From Mermis nigrescens (taxonomy: Eukaryota > Nematoda > Enoplea > Mermithida > Mermithidae), in contig JAVLUZ010000223.1 of assembly GCA_036768485.1 (NCBI GenBank), positions 3,241,893 through 3,305,892 on the forward strand: 64,000 nt of DNA. The letters are read 5' to 3'. The notes beneath the pieces are model-generated. The model had not been told where the DNA came from, did not search any database, and worked only from the letters and a program-made list of their open reading frames with translations. The position numbers and the translations under genes were made by a program. Numbering within the stretch: the stretch's first letter is position 1; each line of letters opens with the position of its first letter. Positions 1 through 13,972 of this stretch are shown piece by piece.

Positions 1-1958
1 GGGGTGAAAAAGCACTTTTTGGTCGAGTTTTCAACCTTCCCATGTCCGATACTAACTCCGTTTATGAGGTTTTCAAAATGTTTTCCTACAGAAATGTAGA
101 GCGGATCAAGGGCTACATTCTGCATATAAGCAAAGTCTTCTATGCTCTATGGTGAGTTAGATCCTAGGGTTTTAAAGTTTACACTCTAGTGGATGGTGTA
201 AAAAAACGGATTTCTAACTAAGATTTCTCTGCCAAATTTTTCCGCTTATGAGTCAGGGTAAATCGAAGACTGCGAGTGATAAAATGCCTCTACAGGGGCT
301 ACATACATCGCAGCAAACCGCATTTAAAAAAACGCAATATTGAGTTATTCATGGAGGTGTAAAGTTCGAAATCAGAGGTAAAAAAATGGGCTAAAAAACA
401 CGTTTTTTCCGAAGTTTGATTGATTAAATCATGCCAAATAATTTTGCAACAGAATTTTGGCACACAGGAATGTACTACGATTTAAAAGCTACAAATTGTA
501 CCAAACCGAATTTCTTTAAACTCAATGGGGAGTTCGGTACGGAATTTTAAAGTTTACAGTGTTCTAAATGATGGAAAATACGTTTTTTGTTGCGTTTTTT
601 GTTCGCCACTTTCTCCGTCCAGAAGTCGAGATAAGTCCAATAGAATAAAAATAAAGTGCTTTATATCGGGTGCATGTCAAAGCAAATTGTCTATACATTA
701 ATATTTAGCGAGTGTAAAGTCAAAAATTTGGTGTTTAAAATGCGTTTCTGTCTTGTTTTTCTGCCTGCTTCTCCGGTTACGAGTCAAGGACACGATGATC
801 AAGTCCTAGAAATGGACCAGGAACCAAATTTGATATGCCCAGTCTGGCGCATATGTTTACACTCTACAGTGTTGTAAAGAGGTTTACACCTATTGTTAGT
901 TTGCCCATAGAACATCATGAAGACTTAATTTTTCATAAATATTAATCCATTATCGGAACAATATAAAAATTACGAATCTGACTAAAATCTTCTTTACACT
1001 AGGTGTTCACATGAAGTTTACATTGCATATGTATTTATCTTCGTTTTTGAGCATTCCAGAAACCTAATTTTTTCCTGAAGTCCAGAAATTTTGAAAGAAT
1101 AAAATGTGAGACGTCACGTAGGCGCGTTTGTTTACATCCAACAGTGATGTAAAGTAGTTTGCACTTATTGTTTATTTGTCCCCAGACAATTGTAGACAAG
1201 CAAGTTTTTCATAAATGTTGGTAATAATATCCGAGAAATATCAGATGTACAAATCGGAATAAAATCCTCTTTACACCAGGCGGTTGTGTAAAGTTTACAC
1301 TGCATGTTAGCCTTGTTCGCAGAGCATTGCAAAAATCCGGAATTTTTTCCTGAGATCTAAAAATTTAAGGGGAATGAAATACAGAACGTCAGTTGGGCGC
1401 GTTTCCTTACACTCAGCAGTATTGCAAAGTGGTTTAAACCTAATGTTTATTTGTCTTTAAAACATTATGAAACTCATTTTTCCATAAATGTTGAAAGTAA
1501 TATCGGAGCAATATCAAAATTACGAATCCGACTAAAACATTCTTTACGCTATGTATTTGCGTAAAGTTTACGTTACGTGTTAACCTTAATTGAGCGGCTT
1601 GCAGAGACTTTGTTACTAAAACCGAGGAATTTCAAGGATTCATATGTGAGACATCAATTGAAGTGAGTTTTGTTTACCCTCAAAAGTAATCTAAAGTGAT
1701 TTAAAAATTATGTTCAAGTGTCCTTAGACTCATGAAGAGATATTATTTTGTCTTAAATGGGTTGCATTAGAGTTAAATCCTTCTTAGCCGTGTTTATAAT
1801 ATCTTTCACAAAATCTTGCACATGAAGAGCAATCATTTAATTGATATAAATTGCCTGCAAAAGTGGTTTAAAATAAACCAGCAATCACCCGACTGTGCAC
1901 AGAAGTCGATAAAGATATGCAGCTTAATTGTAATCATGTACATTAATAAGCTGTAAAT
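1..1958 (+). repeat. Long satellite-like repeat, copy 1 (5' end outside window)
   Basis: The block matches the reverse complement of roughly 57895-59790. For example, the sequence around 1881-1945 (gactgtgcac, agaagtcgat, aatcatgta) reappears inverted near 57905-57960. The match ends near 1958. The block is full of the words GTAAAG and TTTACAC and of recurring phrases such as a TTATGAGTCA-like motif about every 180-190 bases in its first 800 bases. I see no coding frame; short open frames here look like chance. The class of the element is not recognised. Confidence 0.8.
838..1835 (+). repeat. Diverged tandem array, about 270-285 bp unit, four units
   Basis: Units begin near 838, 1122, 1395 and 1662. 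Each starts with a phrase like GCGCGTTTGTTTACAC, then AGT.TTGTAAAG..GTTT, then CATAAATGTT, then a CTTTACAC..GTAAAGTTTAC stretch. Spacing is 284, 273 and 267 bases. The units are clearly related but well diverged. The array lies inside the larger repeat and is mirrored in the inverted copy at the right of the window. Confidence 0.7.
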
Positions 1959-2010
1959 CGAAGATACACCATTTGGAATGGAAAAGACTGTAGTTAATGA
2001 ATACATATCA

Positions 2011-2036
2011 TAGGTTGCGCGTTAGCGCGTACCTAT
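2011..2036. repeat. Short GC-rich palindrome at repeat start
   Basis: The sequence TAGGTTGCGCGTTAGCGCGT followed by ACCTA is nearly self-complementary around GCGCGTTAGCGCG and could form a strong hairpin. The same palindrome with the flank TATCATAGG occurs at 60148-60172, so it belongs to the repeat and appears to mark its edge. A hairpin near an end recalls Helitrons, but I see no convincing TC start or CTRR end. Confidence 0.6.
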
Positions 2037-3085
2037 AATATACTTGAATACTCCTAACACCTGTGCAACCCCTTCAGCTATAACAAGACACATCTAGAAG
2101 GTGCGGTTTTTTTAAAGATAGATAATAAAAAAATTCGCTGCCCGTGTTTTTTATTTTTCTTGAAACTCTAAAACTGGCTGTGTAAAGAAGGTGTAAAGTT
2201 TTGGTGTAACATTATAACATTTGATAAATTTCTGGGAGGTTTTTAGGCGGCATGTAAACAACTCAGTATTGACTCCTCAAATACATTAATGGCAAAAAAT
2301 TGTAGAGGAAGGGATGCCCCAAATTAATTTTTTTGTTTGTTGGAATTTGCATTAGTTCTCGAATAGGAGTGTGAAGAGTGCAAAAATCTGGGAGTGAAAA
2401 AGCACATTTTGGTCGAGTTTTCAACTTGTTTATGTCCGATACTAACTCCGGTTATGAGTTTTTAAAAAATGTTTTGTGACAGAAATGTAGAGCGGATCAA
2501 GGGCTACAATCTGCTTACAAGCAGACTTTTCTACGCTCAATAGGGAGTTAGGTCCTGGGGTTTAAAGTTTACACTCAAGTCGATGGTGTAAAAAACAGAT
2601 TTTAACTAAGAATTCTCTGCCAGCTTTTTCCGTATATAAGTCAAGCTAAAATGAGTAAAACAGTAATTAAGCAGCTTCTAGGGGCTACACGTCGCAGCAA
2701 ACCGCGTTCAAAAAAACGCAATATTGAGTTATTTATGGGGGTGTAAAGTTTGAAATCAGACGTGAAAATGGGCAAAAAAACACGTTTTTTCCCAATTTTG
2801 TTGGTAAATCATGTCAAATAATTTCTGCAACAGAATTTTCGCACATAGAAACGTACTACGACTCGAAAGCTACAAACTGTACCAAACGGAATTTCTTTAC
2901 ACTCAATAGGGAATACTGTACGGATTTTAGAAGTTTACACTGTTCTGAATGATGGAAAATATGTCTTTGTTTGGGTTTTGTTTGCCACTTTCTCCTTTCA
3001 GAAGTCAGGATAGGTCCAATAGGATAAAAATAAAGTGCCTTATATGGGATGTTGAGCACAGAAAATAATGCTGCTTCAAACTTCA
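2037..3085 (+). repeat. Long satellite-like repeat, copy 2 (5' part)
   Basis: From the palindrome onward the sequence matches the reverse complement of 60147 down to about 59110. It then repeats the first 660 bases of the window directly (2393 onward resembles 1 onward: GTGAAAAAGCAC, GGTCGAGTTTTCAAC, GAAATGTAGAGCGGATCAAG). The match stops near 3085, so this copy is truncated. Copies 1 and 2 lie head to tail and together cover most of the unit seen at 57895-60172. Confidence 0.75.
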
Positions 3086-3542
3086 CCTAAATAATATTGC
3101 AAATGCGCGGAGTCAGAATATAATTCATATACAATGCAAGTATAAATTGCTAAGATGAAAGCAGTACCTAATGACATTCGCCACAACACTGACAAAGATA
3201 GGAATAACTACTATTTTTCGCTAACAAAAAGTTGGGTACTAGCAAGAAAAAATGCTCCGATGGAACGAAAAAAGGTAGAATATACTTGGAACAAAGAATT
3301 ATCAAGGACGTAAAAGGAGGGAACTAGAAAAAGCTCCTATCAACAAGTGTCACAAAATTTGCTAAAACTCAGAAATTTTTAAAACAAAGAAAAAATGAAA
3401 GTTAGTAAATCAAAGAAAAAAACCTACCTGTGCCTAAAACTGCAAGATCAGCTAAAAACCAGACTTTTTCTAAGCAATGCAAAAATCGAAGTATATTCTG
3501 CGGCCTCTGAAAATAATAGGTGAACCTTCTCATATTGTCCAC

Positions 3543-3804
3543 CATACAGTGGGCGGTTCCAAAATTCTGAGGGAGGTTTTCAAATTCGAATATTGGCCTA
3601 AAAGTAGTGCCATGGCTAAGAAAACACCATTTTTGAACGTTAATTGTTGAGCTCTATCTATTTGTACCTACCAAAAAAAAAACTCGAAAAGAGCAAAAAG
3701 ATTTAAAAAATTGAATTCTGGAGGTATTGTTGGGTATTTGCGTTTTCTTGTTGGTTATTTTGCCTTGGGGTGCATACTCCCCAAATCCCCTACGTCTAGG
3801 TATG
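3543..3804 (-). mobile_element. hAT-type MITE (CATAC-TGGGC family), copy in foldback interior
   Basis: It starts CATACAGTGGGC and ends CTACGTCTAGGTATG, the diverged terminal inverted repeats of a family seen at least seven times in this window. The flanks ttgtccac and gtgtccaa agree at six of eight positions, as expected for an old 8-bp target duplication. The internal landmarks of the family are present in worn form (CCATTTTTGAACGTT, a run of A, TTGAATTCTGGAGG). Confidence 0.75.
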
Positions 3805-4099
3805 GTGTCCAATGCTTAATATGAAGCTTATAAAATAAATCTCAAATCTACGTTTTTGCTAATCACTTGCAACATTAATTTATTCGATATTCTGGCTAGA
3901 TAAATATTACTAAAAGTTATATCCTATGATTATTTGCGATACTGCAATAAAAGACTGTGATTTCTATATAATGCATGCGTCCATTCAGTACTCTTCTGCC
4001 GTTTAATCCCACCAGACCACCCGGATTTTATTCCTGCCCATGTAAACTGATAACCATTAGGCATAGGAGGTAAGAGGGTATGCACCAGTGTTCAATCAG

Positions 4100-4195
4100 A
4101 AACGTCGAAATTTGCCGTTTTTCCAACATACCATAATTACTATTTTTTGACCCAGAAAAATCTTTCAACATGGCGCTGCTCAGCTATGGCAATAT
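4100..4195 (+). mobile_element. Degraded fragment of the same hAT-type MITE
   Basis: The phrases GAAACGTCGAAA, ACATACCATAATTACTATTT, TTTTTGACC and CTGCTCAGCTATGG follow in the same order as in the 3' half of the MITE at 23489-23745. The rest is not recognisable. Weak but ordered similarity. Confidence 0.45.
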
Positions 4196-4535
4196 CTGAT
4201 TTTGCAGAGTGAGTGGTTCAGTTATCTAGCCCAATGTTTTATCTTTGTTTGACAGGATGCTGCTTTCTTCTGCAGGCTGCAGAATATACTTCGATTTTTG
4301 CATTGCTTAGAAAAAGTCTGATTTTTAGCAGATCTTGCAGTTATAGGCACAGGTAGGTTTTTTCTTTGATTTACTTACTTTCATTTATTCTTTGTTTTGG
4401 AAATTCTGAGTTTTAGCAAATTTTGTGACATTTGTACATAGGAGCTACTTCTAGTTCCCTCCTTTCACGTCCTTGATAATTCTTTGTTCCAAGTACATTC
4501 TACCTTTTTTTGTTCCATTGGAGCATTTTTTCTTG

Positions 4536-6550
<2,015 letters not shown>

Positions 6551-7763
6551 ATTTTAACAAATAAACCTGTGCATTGCGTAAAAATTTTTGAAATCTAAGA
6601 ATGAGTGACACAAAGAGGACATAGAATCAAAACCACCTCTGTAGATAGATGCATACGCTTAGATTTTAGCATTTATTTTAAAAACGCATTTTCCAATGCA
6701 TGATGCAAAACACAGCAAGATAAAGTCAAGAGGATGAGAGAAAATTAATGGCAGAACTAAACAAGCTCTTTGCGTTCAAGCCACGCTAGAGTGGTGTGTG
6801 AACAAACCGCTGTAATGTCAAAATATATTCAATTATATTAACAAAGGATGACGGATTCAAAATTTTAGATATAAAATGCCAAAAATTTAATCAGTAGAAT
6901 TGAAAATATAGGAATTTACCCAAGTTTGAAGTATGCGCTTTCTAAATTTTGACCCCCAAAAGTGTATGTAGTACACAATACCCACACACCCCTGACTGAT
7001 TTTTTAAATATTTATTATACATCATACTTGAATAAACTAGCTTCAACACCGAACCGGTCCCATGGATGCCCCCTACTCAAAACACAAAACTTGCAAAATA
7101 GTAACAAATCATTTAGTCAAAATTACATCTGTTGAAGAGTGGCAATGGAACAATCATTACATGAAATGAATGACAAATCTGAGAATTTTGTAATAAGATG
7201 GTCGGTAAGGTACCCAGAATTTTACAAGAACAGTGAAAAATACATTTAAAACCTCGACTAATAAGTGCAAAATACAGTTTTTTCAAATTTTTTTATTCTC
7301 TACTTATTAATTTCAATTTTTTTCCAAAAATTTATTGCTGAGGCTCAAAAATTTTCTTAAATTTTGACCGAATTACGTTCATAAGTTTGAATCTGCCAGA
7401 AGGATAAATGCCCTTTTTAATCGGAAAAGATTCGATAGCTAAAATAACGTGCAACTCTGCAGCGCCACGCTGACTAAAATTTGATTATATTCTAAGTGCC
7501 AAAAGACTTAAAAAAAGCCAATTGGTTTTGCAAATGCATATGAGGTTTCAACAATAGGTCTGTCCCGTTTATCCCATAGTTCAGATTCTCAGACTGTCTT
7601 AATTTTACAAAACAGCTTATTCATAGGTTGCAAAATTCCCGATTCTCCGATAGTTCTGATTCATTGACTAATTGAATAAAATTTTATTTTTAGATGCGCA
7701 ACTACATGATTCTCCAACAGTTCTGTTTCCCTCTAAGTACTGAGTACAAATTTAGCGGTAATG
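6551..7763. other. AT-rich stretch without recognisable feature
   Basis: No long open frame, no repeat shared with other parts of the window and no terminal motif was seen. Confidence 0.5.
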
Positions 7764-7915
7764 TCTCAACAGTCCTACCAGTCCCAACAGCCTCACCATC
7801 CCAACAGCCCTACCAAACATTTCCATATCCCCACCTGTCCCAACAGCCCCACCAATCTCAACAGCCCCACCGTTCCAAGAGCCCAGCATATCAACAGCCC
7901 CAACATCTCTATCAG
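7764..7915 (+). repeat. Minisatellite, about 15-bp unit (CCAACAGCCCCACCA)
   Basis: An imperfect array of CCAACAGCCCCACCA-like units starts in the text CAACAGTCCTACCAGTCCCA. It gives Gln/Pro/Ser-rich open frames on this strand (QQPHQSQQPHRS) that I regard as a product of the repeat. The reverse complement of the same unit forms the array at 8325-8525. Confidence 0.8.
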
Positions 7916-7919
7916 TAAT

Positions 7920-8324
7920 CCAAGCAACCTTACCATTACTGTTGAGACTGTCAGAAGAAAAATGAAAAATTTTCTAGTAAAAAAGGAAACTTAATTGTTA
8001 AAATTAAATGAAAAACAAAACTTTAATGCTAATCTGCTTCAAAATAGCCAGAAAATGTAAATTAGCATACTTTTTACGCTATTTTAACATTCATAAAAGT
8101 TTTTAGGTCATGTTTGGCTCAAAACTCCTTCTCCAGACTAGTCACGCTGTACATCTATGATTATAACAGTCAGGCAGTTGGAACTAACATTGGCAGCATA
8201 CATATCCTGTGGGTCTGGTGGGGTAAATGCTAAGAATAGAATTTTGGGGTCTACCATAGTTTGGGGGATTTCCAGAATTTAGGGTTGGGGAGGGGTTAAA
8301 TTCTAAACATCCCTTCACACTTAT
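7920..8324. other. Spacer between the two inverted minisatellite arms
   Basis: AT-rich, about 400 bases. No feature seen beyond its position as the loop of a possible large hairpin. Confidence 0.5.
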
Positions 8325-8525
8325 GTGTGGCTGGGACAGTGTGACTGTTGGAACGGTAGGACTGCTGGAATGGTGGAACTGCTGAGATTGGTGGGCTCTT
8401 GGGATTGTGCAGTTGGGATGGTGGGGTTGTTGGGACTGGTGGGACTGTTTGGACGGTTGGGGCTGTTAGGATTTTTAGTGTGGCTATTAGGACGGTGAGG
8501 CTGTTGTGAAGGTGGGGCTGTTTAA
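8325..8525 (-). repeat. Inverted partner of the 15-bp minisatellite
   Basis: An array of TGGTGGGACTGTTGGGA-like units, the reverse complement of the array at 7764-7915. The two arrays could pair as arms of a hairpin with a loop of about 400 bases. The units are more diverged here than in the left array. Confidence 0.8.
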
Positions 8526-10413
8526 ACACCATCAATTTAGCATCCTGCTCAGTGCAAGACAGCAACTGGTTCTTGCCACATTAAAACAAGCCTCAAGTGT
8601 CTTAAGCCTGATTTATAGTTCATGCGACAAGCAAAGTGGCGAGAAATTGTTGCAACGGCCACCACAGAAATTTGTGAGCAAAACCATTTATACTTTGGGC
8701 TGCAGCACAGTAGCCAGTGTTGCACCTTAAAGTGTCCGATGCCTTAGCAAACTTGGAAAAAATGATGTTATTTTGGTTCTTAATTCGACAATACTACATA
8801 TAAGCAGAATTAATTATATAAAGTTTTTTGGATGGAATCATAATTCTGGAAACATACACATATATATATTTCCTAAGATTTATGCAGTGGATGATGTTAC
8901 TGTCCATAGTATTAATGTATTGATAATTAATTACTTATGCTGCTACACTGTTTATAAAAAATCGCTAAAATATGTAGCAAACCGTAATCAAATTGAGTAG
9001 CATAAAACAATGGTTTAGCAAAATATAAACTAATCTGCCTGCTGTTTTAAGTTTAATATGAAAAGGCGAGTAAACTGCACACAATTCCATTCACTCATGA
9101 TTCTAAAATAAAATGCTAAGACTTTATTTTATATATTGCCTACCATGCTACCATTCATACATGTAACAAAGGGGGTGGAGATTCTCAAAACCAGAGTCAA
9201 AAATGCAAAAATCTATATATAAATAGACATAAATTTTTTGTTATCCCTCTCCCAGATTTTGCGCAAAAAACTTGCAAATTCTAGCCACTTTGAGTGCATT
9301 CTTTCAATTTTCGAATAAAAATCGAAACTGATAGTTTAATTATAGTTGACAAATGGAATAAATCAGAAGAGCAAACTGGGTGTAAATTTCCACCTCATGT
9401 AACTAAAAATTTTGCTTGTGAGTGTTACTTAATTATTCTGTACTTATAATGTACCCTGTAAAATATTTGAGAGCAATCTTTAAGTTTCTAGGTTTAGGCA
9501 CTTATTTTGAGTGGAATGAGCTAAAAATGCATTACAAGATTATCTAAAGAGTGATCATAAAATGTCAGGCATAAAAAATTAATTCTAATAGGGTAAATAA
9601 ATTTGAAATGGTCAAGGAATTCAATTTTAATCATAAGGGTAATAATAGCACAGATAGTGAATCTAGAAGGTTGACCATAAACAAATAACATGAGTCTCTT
9701 ATTAGTTAAAAACTGTGAGTGTGGATAGAGAGTGTTGAAATGAGCGGAGAATCTGCTAACTTTAAAAACTCTTCAATGTTTTCATTAATGTTTTATATCA
9801 ACTCAAATGTTATATAATGGGTTGTTTTATTTCTTTCCTCATCTTCATTTGCTTTCGAAATGATGTACAAATGTTCTGAATGATTTTTAATTAATTTCCA
9901 ATAATTTGTTGAAGAAATAAGTTTGATCATGGTTAGTAATATATTATTTAAACCATCTGATTCACAATAATTATATTACTAAAATGTTTGTTCTAAAAAT
10001 ATTTCCATAGAAAGAATAGATGTAAAAACGTTATCTTTTGTAAGAAGCTGATGTGTTTACTAATTTTTAATTTATTTAAACCTCTTACACAAAGCCTAGC
10101 AGGTCAAATTAGACTTGTGTCAGCAATTACAATAATTGATGCAGTGATTTATACAGCAGGTTCAAATAAAATTCAGTGACATCTCCATGAAGAATTAAGT
10201 AGTTTTGATTTAAAAAAAAACAGATTAAGAATTGGCATAAAAACTGCATCACATAAGTTATGGACAACAGACCGGCTTCAATCAGTTACAACTGAATGAA
10301 GCATGAACACAAAATAGCTCAAAGTCAGCTTTTCTTTAGCTAAGAAAGAATGCATTCAAAATTTTGGCAAATAAATATAATATAGCTAAGATGCAGTTAT
10401 TAAACTTTTTCAG
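8526..10413. other. AT-rich non-coding stretch
   Basis: Nothing with convincing coding character. The short frames at 8506-8730 and 8773-9000 are bare open frames in AT-rich sequence without recognisable motifs. No tRNA or rRNA pattern noticed. Confidence 0.5.
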
Positions 10414-10509
10414 CTTTCACTGTGTGCTATGCAGGTATTTAACTGTCTCATGTCTGTTATTGACAAGAACATTGAAGACCTAAGATGCTGGTTATTGCTA
10501 AAATCCCAG
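10414..10509 (+). CDS. Candidate internal exon, 32 codons
   Basis: A pyrimidine-rich acceptor (CTTTTTCAG) is followed by 96 bases open in one frame and by a textbook donor (CCCAG/gtgagc). The frame reads LSLCAMQVFNCLMSV and ends LLLKSQ. The length is a multiple of three, so both introns would be phase 0. No family recognised, and no neighbouring exon could be linked to it. Confidence 0.3.
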
Positions 10510-10640
10510 GTGAGCTCCGCCCATCTTATACTGCTGCCCTTGTTTAAAGACTGATGAGTTTGAACCATCTTAATTATTGCATTGTTTATGGCAGTTTTAT
10601 TCAAGTTGTGGTCAATAGTTTTTATTCCCTATTCTTTGTT
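10470..10640 (+). repeat. Diverged duplicate, copy 1 of 2
   Basis: The phrases TTGAAGACCTAAGAT, TTGCATTGTTTATGGCAGTTT and TTCAAGTTGTGGTCAATAG recur in the same order and spacing near 11655-11815. The similarity is patchy. Confidence 0.45.
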
Positions 10641-12160
10641 GCTATTTTGGGGTTCACTGAGCTATTTTAATTTGTATCTGTTAATGTCTGGTGGTCCTTT
10701 GTATAATCTTTAATTTAAGATTTTTGCTCCATTACACAGCTCAATTATTATCTTATGTTTACTGTGTGTCAGTTGTTTAGATCATAAGTTAGCATATTAT
10801 ATCAGAAAATTCATATATTATGTTCACACATAGATGTACAGTAGCTGACCTCTAAAGCTGGTAAACATTCCAAAGTAGTGTTATGTTTTCAAAGCATTTT
10901 TAGATATGTTTTGCAATTCTAATCTAATTTTTCCATTTATTTTGGCTCAGTTCTCCAAAAAATGTCCGGGGTTTCTATTTTATGAGTGCTAAACCTTACA
11001 GACCTAGCTGCTTACACCCTTGCTTATGTGCCATATGCTTGCCATAGAATTAGCACATATAGATGAAAAGCATTCAGCAGTCAGTTGTATAGAAGGTGAT
11101 TCTAAATACACACAATAACACAAAAAAACCAAGAACACAGTGTAGGCTATAATTTAGCTTATTGAAAAAATCTCTTTAAATAAAGCAATGATTTTAATGA
11201 ATAATCTAAATTTTTTAAACGATTCTCAAGCAATCCAGTTTTAGAGAGATAAAATAGCTTAACATACTCCATAAATTCTTAACTGCTAACTTAAGCATAG
11301 GCTGTAGACTGCTTACTTAAATATGAGCTTATTAATACATAATTTAAATAACTGCTAGAGCCAGATTAGTTCCATGATATTTCATCCAGTGCAGATGAAA
11401 AGGTCAGTATATAAAATTATAGAGTCAGTAGTCAGGATTATCATTTTGGTGTTTCAAACAGTTTTAATTATAAATTTGAAAGTTTTGAACTGATTTTAAT
11501 GTTCATAAGCTTGGGATCAGATATAACCTAACTATGCATTATTTTTAAATTATGCAATAATTAGCCTTTGTCCCTTTCAGTCTGCACCAGACAACTATTT
11601 CATTGCCCTACACATATTATAGGCAAGAAACTTAATATGGTTAATTTGAAGACTAAGATCTCTATTAATGAGAAAATTTAAGGCAAGCACTAAGCAATCT
11701 AGATTGTTGACCTTGTGTCAATACTGCAGATTTGGAGCTGACCTGCTTATTGTATTGTTTACCTCAGTTTTAGTCAAGTTGCAACCAATTGTTTTTTCCT
11801 CCCTATTCACTAATCTGATTGTGATATTTACTTGGCCAAATCCTCTTGTTTTACTGCTCATGGTTCCATATAGTACACACCCATTAATATTTTTACTGTA
11901 TTCTATTTCTTATTATTTTCTAACTTATACAAATTTATTCTGCTACAAGTCAAAAACCATTTATATAAACATATAGAACTATAATTTTAATGAATAATAA
12001 TTTCATAAAAAACATAATGTATAGGCAATAAAATTTGTTAAGAAAGAAAAATTTAGCAACTTTTGTAAAAAATTGATTTTATCTGCACTCTTACTGCAGA
12101 AACTGATGCAAAATTGTTCTATTTCTATTCTATTTGATAAACTTGCTCTCACACATCTGT
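10641..12160. other. AT-rich stretch containing the second diverged duplicate
   Basis: The duplicate of 10470-10640 lies at about 11655-11815 (TTGAAGACTAAGAT, GTCAAGTTGCAACCAATTG). Otherwise nothing was recognised. The open frame at 11668-11976 is hydrophobic and AT-driven and has no motif. Confidence 0.45.
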
Positions 12161-13135
12161 CACAAATTACACCCATTTACTAAAGCTTCTCTTATAATGC
12201 ATCTATAAACCCTTGCTATCAAGGCATTTGAGACAGTCTGCCTAAGAAGAGTTGGGCATGGTTGTAAGAAAACCCTTGGATGCAGTGCAAGAGGAAATAT
12301 CAGAAGACTTGGCTTCTGATGTGACAGCTGAGCAATTGGAGGCATTAGGCCCAACGAGAATGACAAATATTAGCCACCAGGCTAGCCAGACTTTAACAGG
12401 CTCAAGTGGTACAAAGAGATGCATACTAACTTTGCTTTCTTTGTGGGGCTGGTAGAGTTGAATTTGGATGACGTCTGGGAGCCATTGCTCAGCTGGGAAA
12501 GTTTTGTAAATGGAGAGAAAACCAGGTTCACTTCCTGCCCTGTTTGAACATGTGAAGTCAGATTTTGAAAATCTGTTTCTAAGAAATTTGACATCATCTT
12601 GGGAGAAAGCAGCAAAGTTGTCTATCGAACAAAGACTGCATTCCAACATTTAAAGATAAAATTTGATGATCTGGATCACTTTATTCCAGTAAGACTAATA
12701 GTCAGTATAATTTGTCCTATTTTTTCATCTTAAGCATGCTGTGTTTTATTTTATCTTGTTTATTTAAATGGTGCATTATATCATTGTATATTCATTAAAT
12801 AGCTTTGCTCATGGATGTCAGACAGGACAAGAAACTGTACAACATCCAGTGCAGTGAGTTCATCAACATGCACCACCTTTTGTCTAATGAGCAAACGGTG
12901 GTGTTGTCCAGGTATCTTCCAGCAAAATAAGTGCAGGTAGCTGACCCTGTCAAGATACTCAATTTGGCTGCTACATCACTGGGATTGGACTTAAAGCGCC
13001 CCTCTTTTGGTCAAATTTAATGAATTTTTGCAGGTAAAGCAGCTTAATAAGCTACAGAAGGTGGAGGAAGCCAGAATAGAAGTATATATCATTCTAAACA
13101 TGTCCCCAATTTATGATACATTGATAGCACAAATT
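12160..13135 (+). pseudogene. Decayed protein-coding sequence, family unknown
   Basis: From about 12250 the plus strand has coding-like text in changing frames: DAVQEEISEDLASDVTAEQL, then LVELNLDDVWEPLLSWESF, then FEHVKSDFENLFLRNLTSSW, and from 12809 LLMDVRQDKKLYNIQCSEF and LSRYLPAK. Base composition is richer in GC than the surroundings. At least three frame changes and several stops separate the pieces. It may be an old retroelement gag or a host pseudogene; no diagnostic motif decides. The long minus-strand open frame at 12242-12649 is taken as a shadow. Confidence 0.45.
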
Positions 13136-13170
13136 CTTTGAAATAGGGGGACATTGGGCCTCTGCTACAG

Positions 13171-13222
13171 CAAAAGCCCAAGTTTCACAATGCCAAAGCA
13201 AATGCAAAAGAAGCGTAAGAAG
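13171..13222 (+). CDS. Candidate start exon A of a small Lys-rich gene
   Basis: Acceptor-like CTGCTACAG, then an ATG at 13190 opening MPKQMQKKRKK, then a donor (AAGAAG/gtcagt). The intron would be phase 0. A related exon, MPKESKRKHKM, follows at 13447-13521 with the same layout, so this looks like a duplicated start exon. Function unknown; a basic stretch of this kind could be a nuclear localisation signal. Confidence 0.3.
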
Positions 13223-13446
13223 GTCAGTCCATCTAATTCTTATAAATATGCATAAAATTTTCTTTATTGTAAAAACTTTTTACTCGAGAATATTCCTATG
13301 TAAATAAAAATGTTTTTATTAATAAATTTCACTTATGAATAGAATATTTAGCATATATATTTCTAAGCACCAACTCAATTATCAATATTTAAAGTTACGA
13401 TCTTTTTAAAAAATATTTCTACTAAAATTACTTTTATCTGTTATAG

Positions 13447-13521
13447 TGTAATAGTGGACCCATTCATAGACAAAGCTTAAGTAAAACAATGCCAAAGGAA
13501 AGTAAAAGGAAGCACAAAATG
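13447..13521 (+). CDS. Candidate start exon B, duplicate of exon A
   Basis: Acceptor-like CTGTTATAG, then ATG at 13489 opening MPKESKRKHKM, then donor ATG/gttagt in phase 0. The segment AACAATGCCAAAGGAAA is close to the same part of exon A. An alternative first exon is possible. Confidence 0.3.
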
Positions 13522-13891
13522 GTTAGTCTACAGTGATGTGTGCTTCATTTAAAATATTACCTAGGTTCTAAAGATATTATTTCAAGGCCAACTTAACACC
13601 TAATGGCTAGCAAAATATCAAATCTACTGGCAATCAGGGAAGGTGGGAACTTAAAGAATTTATCTTAATTCTTATGCATATACTAATATTTTTGAAACAT
13701 TTATTTCCTGCAAGGTCTGTGTAAAATCATATGAGTAGACATTAAATTGCAATATTTGAATTTCCTGTTAGGCTTGATATAATTTCATCTTTCTGTGCAG
13801 GTTGGGATATATTAATTTCAAAGATGGAATATAATGTATTTTGAATTTGTAATGTGATTCAAGTTAGAAAACTTACTTTTCTGCTTTGTAG

Positions 13892-13972
13892 GACAGTATT
13901 GGGTCTCTTAAAGGTTACAGTCCTTGCAAATTGACAAGGACTGCAGTGGCTGCAAAGGAAGGAAGGAATTGA
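13892..13972 (+). CDS. Candidate terminal exon, 26 codons plus stop
   Basis: After an acceptor-like CTGCTTTGTAG the frame is open for DSIGSLKGYSPCKLTRTAVA and ends KEGRN with TGA. Phase 0 at its start fits exons A and B. It could be an alternative end of the small gene or simply chance. Confidence 0.22.
   Translation, partial: DSIGSLKGYSPCKLTRTAVAAKEGRN

Noticed and set aside
2011..2036. Helitron 3' hairpin
   Set aside because: A palindrome is present, but the CTRR end and insertion between A and T could not be shown, and the opposite TC end was not found. Kept only as an alternative.
7694..7994. Gln/Pro-rich ORFs resembling a prion-like or structural protein
   Set aside because: The pattern follows from the 15-bp minisatellite, exists in two overlapping frames and ends quickly outside the array.
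12242..12649. 135-codon minus-strand ORF
   Set aside because: The plus strand of the same stretch has more protein-like text (EEISEDLASDVTAEQL), so the minus frame is likely a shadow.
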